From assembly GCA_017481325.1 (NCBI GenBank), contig JAFUPG010000011.1, positions 1 to 24,335 on the forward strand: a stretch of DNA of 24,335 nucleotides, written 5' to 3'. Numbering within the stretch: the stretch's first letter is position 1; every line of letters begins with the position of its first letter. Of the stretch, positions 22,337 to 24,335 are shown piece by piece. The DNA comes from Oscillospiraceae bacterium. GTDB lineage: Bacteria > Bacillota_A > Clostridia > Oscillospirales > Oscillospiraceae. The notes beneath the pieces were generated by a model. It was given only the letters and a program-made list of their open reading frames with translations. It was not told where the DNA came from and did no database searches. The position numbers and the translations under genes are program-made.

Positions 22337-23443
22337 TTACTTAATGATGTCGGATGGGGCGATATCAAATTGTTTACATACTTCTTCAAGCTCGGTGCGG
22401 AATCGTGGATTACGCAGGTCACGTTTGACATTTCGGTTATCCTGCGCCCAGTATGGATCATTTGAGCCTTTTTCAATACATTCCAACAGCACGGGTAGCT
22501 GAAAGCTCAGATGAAAGCCGATGCTGTGATTTATGAAATTGCTATAAAGCGCTGCACCCCCGTCGATTTTTCGGTACAGCTTGCCGCACTGAAGCAGAAC
22601 GCCTCGGTACAGGGCACTGATACTGCTGCCGTACATAATCGGATAGTCCTCGTGTTCGCAGATGGGAATGTTGCCGATGATTTCAAAATCACCGTAGAAC
22701 AGGTGGTTGTCCATCATGTGAACAGAGGGGAGGGAATTCAGCTCCCGCAGTTCATCCGGCGATACATCTGTTCGTTCCGTGACGATGTGGTAGACGCTGC
22801 ATGCCGTGGGCTTGCCCATCAGGACATCCCAGAAAGGCTCTTTTTTCTTGCGCATAAGGGCATAATCAAGGAGAACCCGACCATATCCATATAGGCGGCG
22901 ATTGATTTTGAATCGAAAAACATCTCCTTCCCGGAACTTAATATGTTGCCGGGGCTGCGCAGAGAACCGTGCGATATCTGCCAAATCATCCTGCGTGGTT
23001 TCGTTACACCAGACCTCTACCCAGTGCTGAAAATCATGCGTTCCGTAGGAGCGGATGGGCTCATAATCGCTGTAATAATAGCATTTTTGAGAGATGTGAT
23101 TATGTATGTCGATATAGGAGTGCCCGTTGCTGTGGCACACATAGCAAAGGCCCATTCCAAGGGGCGAGCGCTTTGTCAGCGTGGCTGCAGAAAGTAGCAC
23201 CGGTTTTCCTTTCTTCGTCTTAGGCAGGAGATAGCGCAGATCATCGGATAACTGCTCAAAAATCTCGTATTCATTGTAAATATGATTGCCGGTTAAAATT
23301 ACCTTTCTGAGCAGATTTCCATCCAGATAGGAAATCGTGACATGCTGATCGTAGGGGCTGGGTTTTGGTTCTATGCGTATCCAGTGACTTTCTACGGGTA
23401 GCAGCCCAAAGCATTTGCGCTGTTCATTTGTCAATTCGAACAT
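22337..23443 (-). CDS. Protein of unknown function with an Imm26-like domain
   Basis: The protein has 368 residues. Residues about 167-285 (REGDVFRFKINRRLYGYGRV, then alternating strands) match the start of Imm26 immunity domains, which typically read GDxFxI-x-LxDGxYGYGRV. The N-terminal ~160 residues and the C-terminal ~85 residues are unrecognised. There is no signal peptide, so it is predicted cytoplasmic. Imm26 proteins are found as immunity proteins of polymorphic toxins, but no toxin gene is visible in this window. The ATG has GAGGTG seven bases upstream. It is the first of two minus-strand unknown genes; the next one has its own promoter, so the pair may be only neighbours. Confidence 0.7.
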   Translation of the reverse strand: MFELTNEQRKCFGLLPVESHWIRIEPKPSPYDQHVTISYLDGNLLRKVILTGNHIYNEYEIFEQLSDDLRYLLPKTKKGKPVLLSAATLTKRSPLGMGLCYVCHSNGHSYIDIHNHISQKCYYYSDYEPIRSYGTHDFQHWVEVWCNETTQDDLADIARFSAQPRQHIKFREGDVFRFKINRRLYGYGRVLLDYALMRKKKEPFWDVLMGKPTACSVYHIVTERTDVSPDELRELNSLPSVHMMDNHLFYGDFEIIGNIPICEHEDYPIMYGSSISALYRGVLLQCGKLYRKIDGGAALYSNFINHSIGFHLSFQLPVLLECIEKGSNDPYWAQDNRNVKRDLRNPRFRTELEEVCKQFDIAPSDIIK

Positions 23444-23462
23444 CAGCGATCACCTCAAGACC

Positions 23463-23491
23463 AGTATACTACATCTCTGTACTTGAAGCAA
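23463..23491 (-). promoter_or_regulatory. Possible promoter of the Imm26-like gene
   Basis: TTGCTT (23491-23486), 17-base spacer, TATACT (23468-23463). The -35 is weak, but spacing and -10 are good. The start codon is 20 bases downstream. Confidence 0.5.
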
Positions 23492-23572
23492 GAGAATAGT
23501 CGCCCGGTCGTTCGAATCCATCGGGTAAGAATTTTAGACATTAATTCGCCTCTAAGCTGCCCTCGGAGTTAC

Positions 23573-23601
23573 TTGATTTTCTTTTTGCTCCAAAGTATAA
23601 T
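23573..23601 (+). promoter_or_regulatory. Promoter of the Nudix gene
   Basis: TTGATT (23573-23578), 17-base spacer, TATAAT (23596-23601). The ATG start lies 40 bases downstream. Confidence 0.75.
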
Positions 23602-23641
23602 GCGGTTGGGTACACTTGATTTTGCATGATTGGAGATAGAG

Positions 23642-24130
23642 ATGAAAGAGAAATTTGCAATTCCGGCAGTTGGAGCGATTATCGTTAAAAGGGAAGAAAA
23701 TGAAGAATTCATCTTAGTACAAACAAGAGCAAAGAATAATACGGATGGAACAGACGGTTTGATAGAAATTCCTGCCGGTAAGATCAGAGAATATGAAAAT
23801 ATCTTTGAGGCCTTGCGAAGAGAGGTGTGGGAAGAAACCGGATTGCATATTACAAAGATTCAAGGTGAGAATGGAAGCGACTCTTTAGATGTCGGAGGAA
23901 ACCAAACAATAATGTTTTCGCCGTATTGTGTGACACAAAATATGTCTGGAGCCTATTCTATAGTTTTAAGCACATTTATTTGTGAAGTAGAAGGCGAAGT
24001 GGTGGAACGAACAAACGAAACAGCACATATTCGCTGGATGAGAAAAGATGAACTTAAAAAAATAGTTGATAATTCACCGGAAAGTATTTTCTTAATGCAC
24101 ATTAATGCATTAAGAAAATACTTAGGATAA
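23642..24130 (+). CDS. Nudix hydrolase
   Basis: This 162-residue protein has a complete Nudix box at about residues 47-69. A Gly, five residues, Glu, seven residues and then REVWEETGL matches GX5EX7REUXEEXGU, with the metal-binding glutamates intact. It would hydrolyse a nucleoside diphosphate-linked compound. The preceding GLIEIPAGK is typical of ADP-sugar-type members, but the substrate is not determined. I chose the ATG at 23642, with GGAG six bases upstream; a TTG at 23630 precedes that site. The gene is clearly more AT-rich than the synthetase and VOR genes and has Lys/Ile-rich codon use, suggesting separate acquisition. Confidence 0.9.
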   Translation: MKEKFAIPAVGAIIVKREENEEFILVQTRAKNNTDGTDGLIEIPAGKIREYENIFEALRREVWEETGLHITKIQGENGSDSLDVGGNQTIMFSPYCVTQNMSGAYSIVLSTFICEVEGEVVERTNETAHIRWMRKDELKKIVDNSPESIFLMHINALRKYLG

Positions 24131-24148
24131 AAGCAGAAGCAATTTAAC

Positions 24149-24204
24149 TCGCCGTAAGGCGAATATAGCTGCAAAAAGAGCATTGCTTACGCAATGCTCT
24201 TTTT
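24149..24204. terminator. Two-hairpin intergenic element ending in a terminator (copy 2)
   Basis: A small hairpin, TCGCC-GTAA-GGCGA (24149-24162), is followed by a 14-bp terminator stem (24173-24186 with 24191-24204) and loop TTAC. The terminator is base-for-base identical to 21208-21239. Confidence 0.85.
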
Positions 24205-24214
24205 GCTGGTGGGG

Positions 24215-24304
24215 GAAGGTGGATTCGCTCGCCTGCGGGCGAGCCACGGCGGTTGCGACAGTCCGCCGGACTGTCGCTAAGAGCCGCCTTTCGAATCCAC
24301 CTTC
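24215..24304. repeat. 90-base cloverleaf-like palindromic element
   Basis: A perfect 13-bp outer stem (24215-24227 with 24292-24304) encloses a hairpin CTCGCC-TGCG-GGCGAG (24228-24243) and a longer arm. In that arm GGCGG (24248-24252) pairs with CCGCC (24284-24288), with an inner 10-bp stem (24255-24264 with 24268-24277). It contains no gene. It is probably a dispersed intergenic repeat; the rest of the window end (24305-24335) shows nothing further. Confidence 0.75.
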
Positions 24305-24335
24305 GCAAACACCCATACCAACAAGAAAAGACATC

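Noticed and set aside
23506..23520. tRNA-like TTCGAATCC sequence, also seen near 24291
   Set aside because: The surrounding bases do not form a T-arm with acceptor stem and no anticodon arm is present. The second site belongs to the cloverleaf repeat.
24122..24334. 70-codon minus-strand open frame at the window end
   Set aside because: It is made of the terminator and the large palindrome read through, with no ribosome site or family motif.

Overview
The window looks like a GC-rich Clostridia chromosome, most likely an Oscillospirales-type gut or rumen anaerobe. The evidence is strong AGGAGG ribosome sites, T-box leaders, a ferredoxin-linked 2-oxoacid oxidoreductase and many small intergenic palindromes. 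Genus cannot be fixed from the sequence alone.

Layout. (1) 1-1281: 3' part of prfC (release factor 3), then, convergent to it, a gene fusing a C39-like cysteine peptidase domain to a GNAT acetyltransferase (1330-2364, minus). (2) 2430-3650: a 1.2 kb stretch with no convincing gene, filled with decayed repeats and a MITE-like inverted repeat. (3) 3713-4300: a small lipoprotein. (4) 4358-18609: ten genes, all on the minus strand, forming the core of the window. (5) 18765-24335: accessory genes (alpha/beta hydrolase, three proteins of unknown function including one with an Imm26-like domain, an AT-rich Nudix hydrolase) and structured intergenic repeats.

The core reads, in transcription order: a LeuA-like protein that has lost its metal ligands; a sugar-isomerase-like TIM barrel fused to an acyl-CoA synthetase; an amidohydrolase; a T-box leader with an apparent isoleucine specifier (AUC); an HTH-cupin-acyl-CoA synthetase fusion; a second T-box leader with an apparent valine specifier (GUA); a paralogous HTH-cupin-acyl-CoA synthetase; a P-loop ATPase; the four subunits (delta, alpha, beta, gamma) of a VOR-type 2-oxoacid:ferredoxin oxidoreductase; and a leucine-dehydrogenase-family enzyme.

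My main interpretation is that this is a branched-chain amino acid salvage system run in the reductive direction. Branched short-chain acids such as isobutyrate and 2-methylbutyrate would be activated to CoA thioesters, carboxylated by VOR with reduced ferredoxin to 2-oxoacids, and aminated by the dehydrogenase to valine and isoleucine. T-boxes switch genes on when their tRNA is uncharged, which fits synthesis far better than degradation. The dehydrogenase also carries an Asn-Arg-Ser sequence where NAD-dependent leucine dehydrogenases have Asp, which suggests NADPH use and again fits an anabolic role. The individual families and T-box signals are directly visible; substrates, direction and amino acid specificity are inferred.
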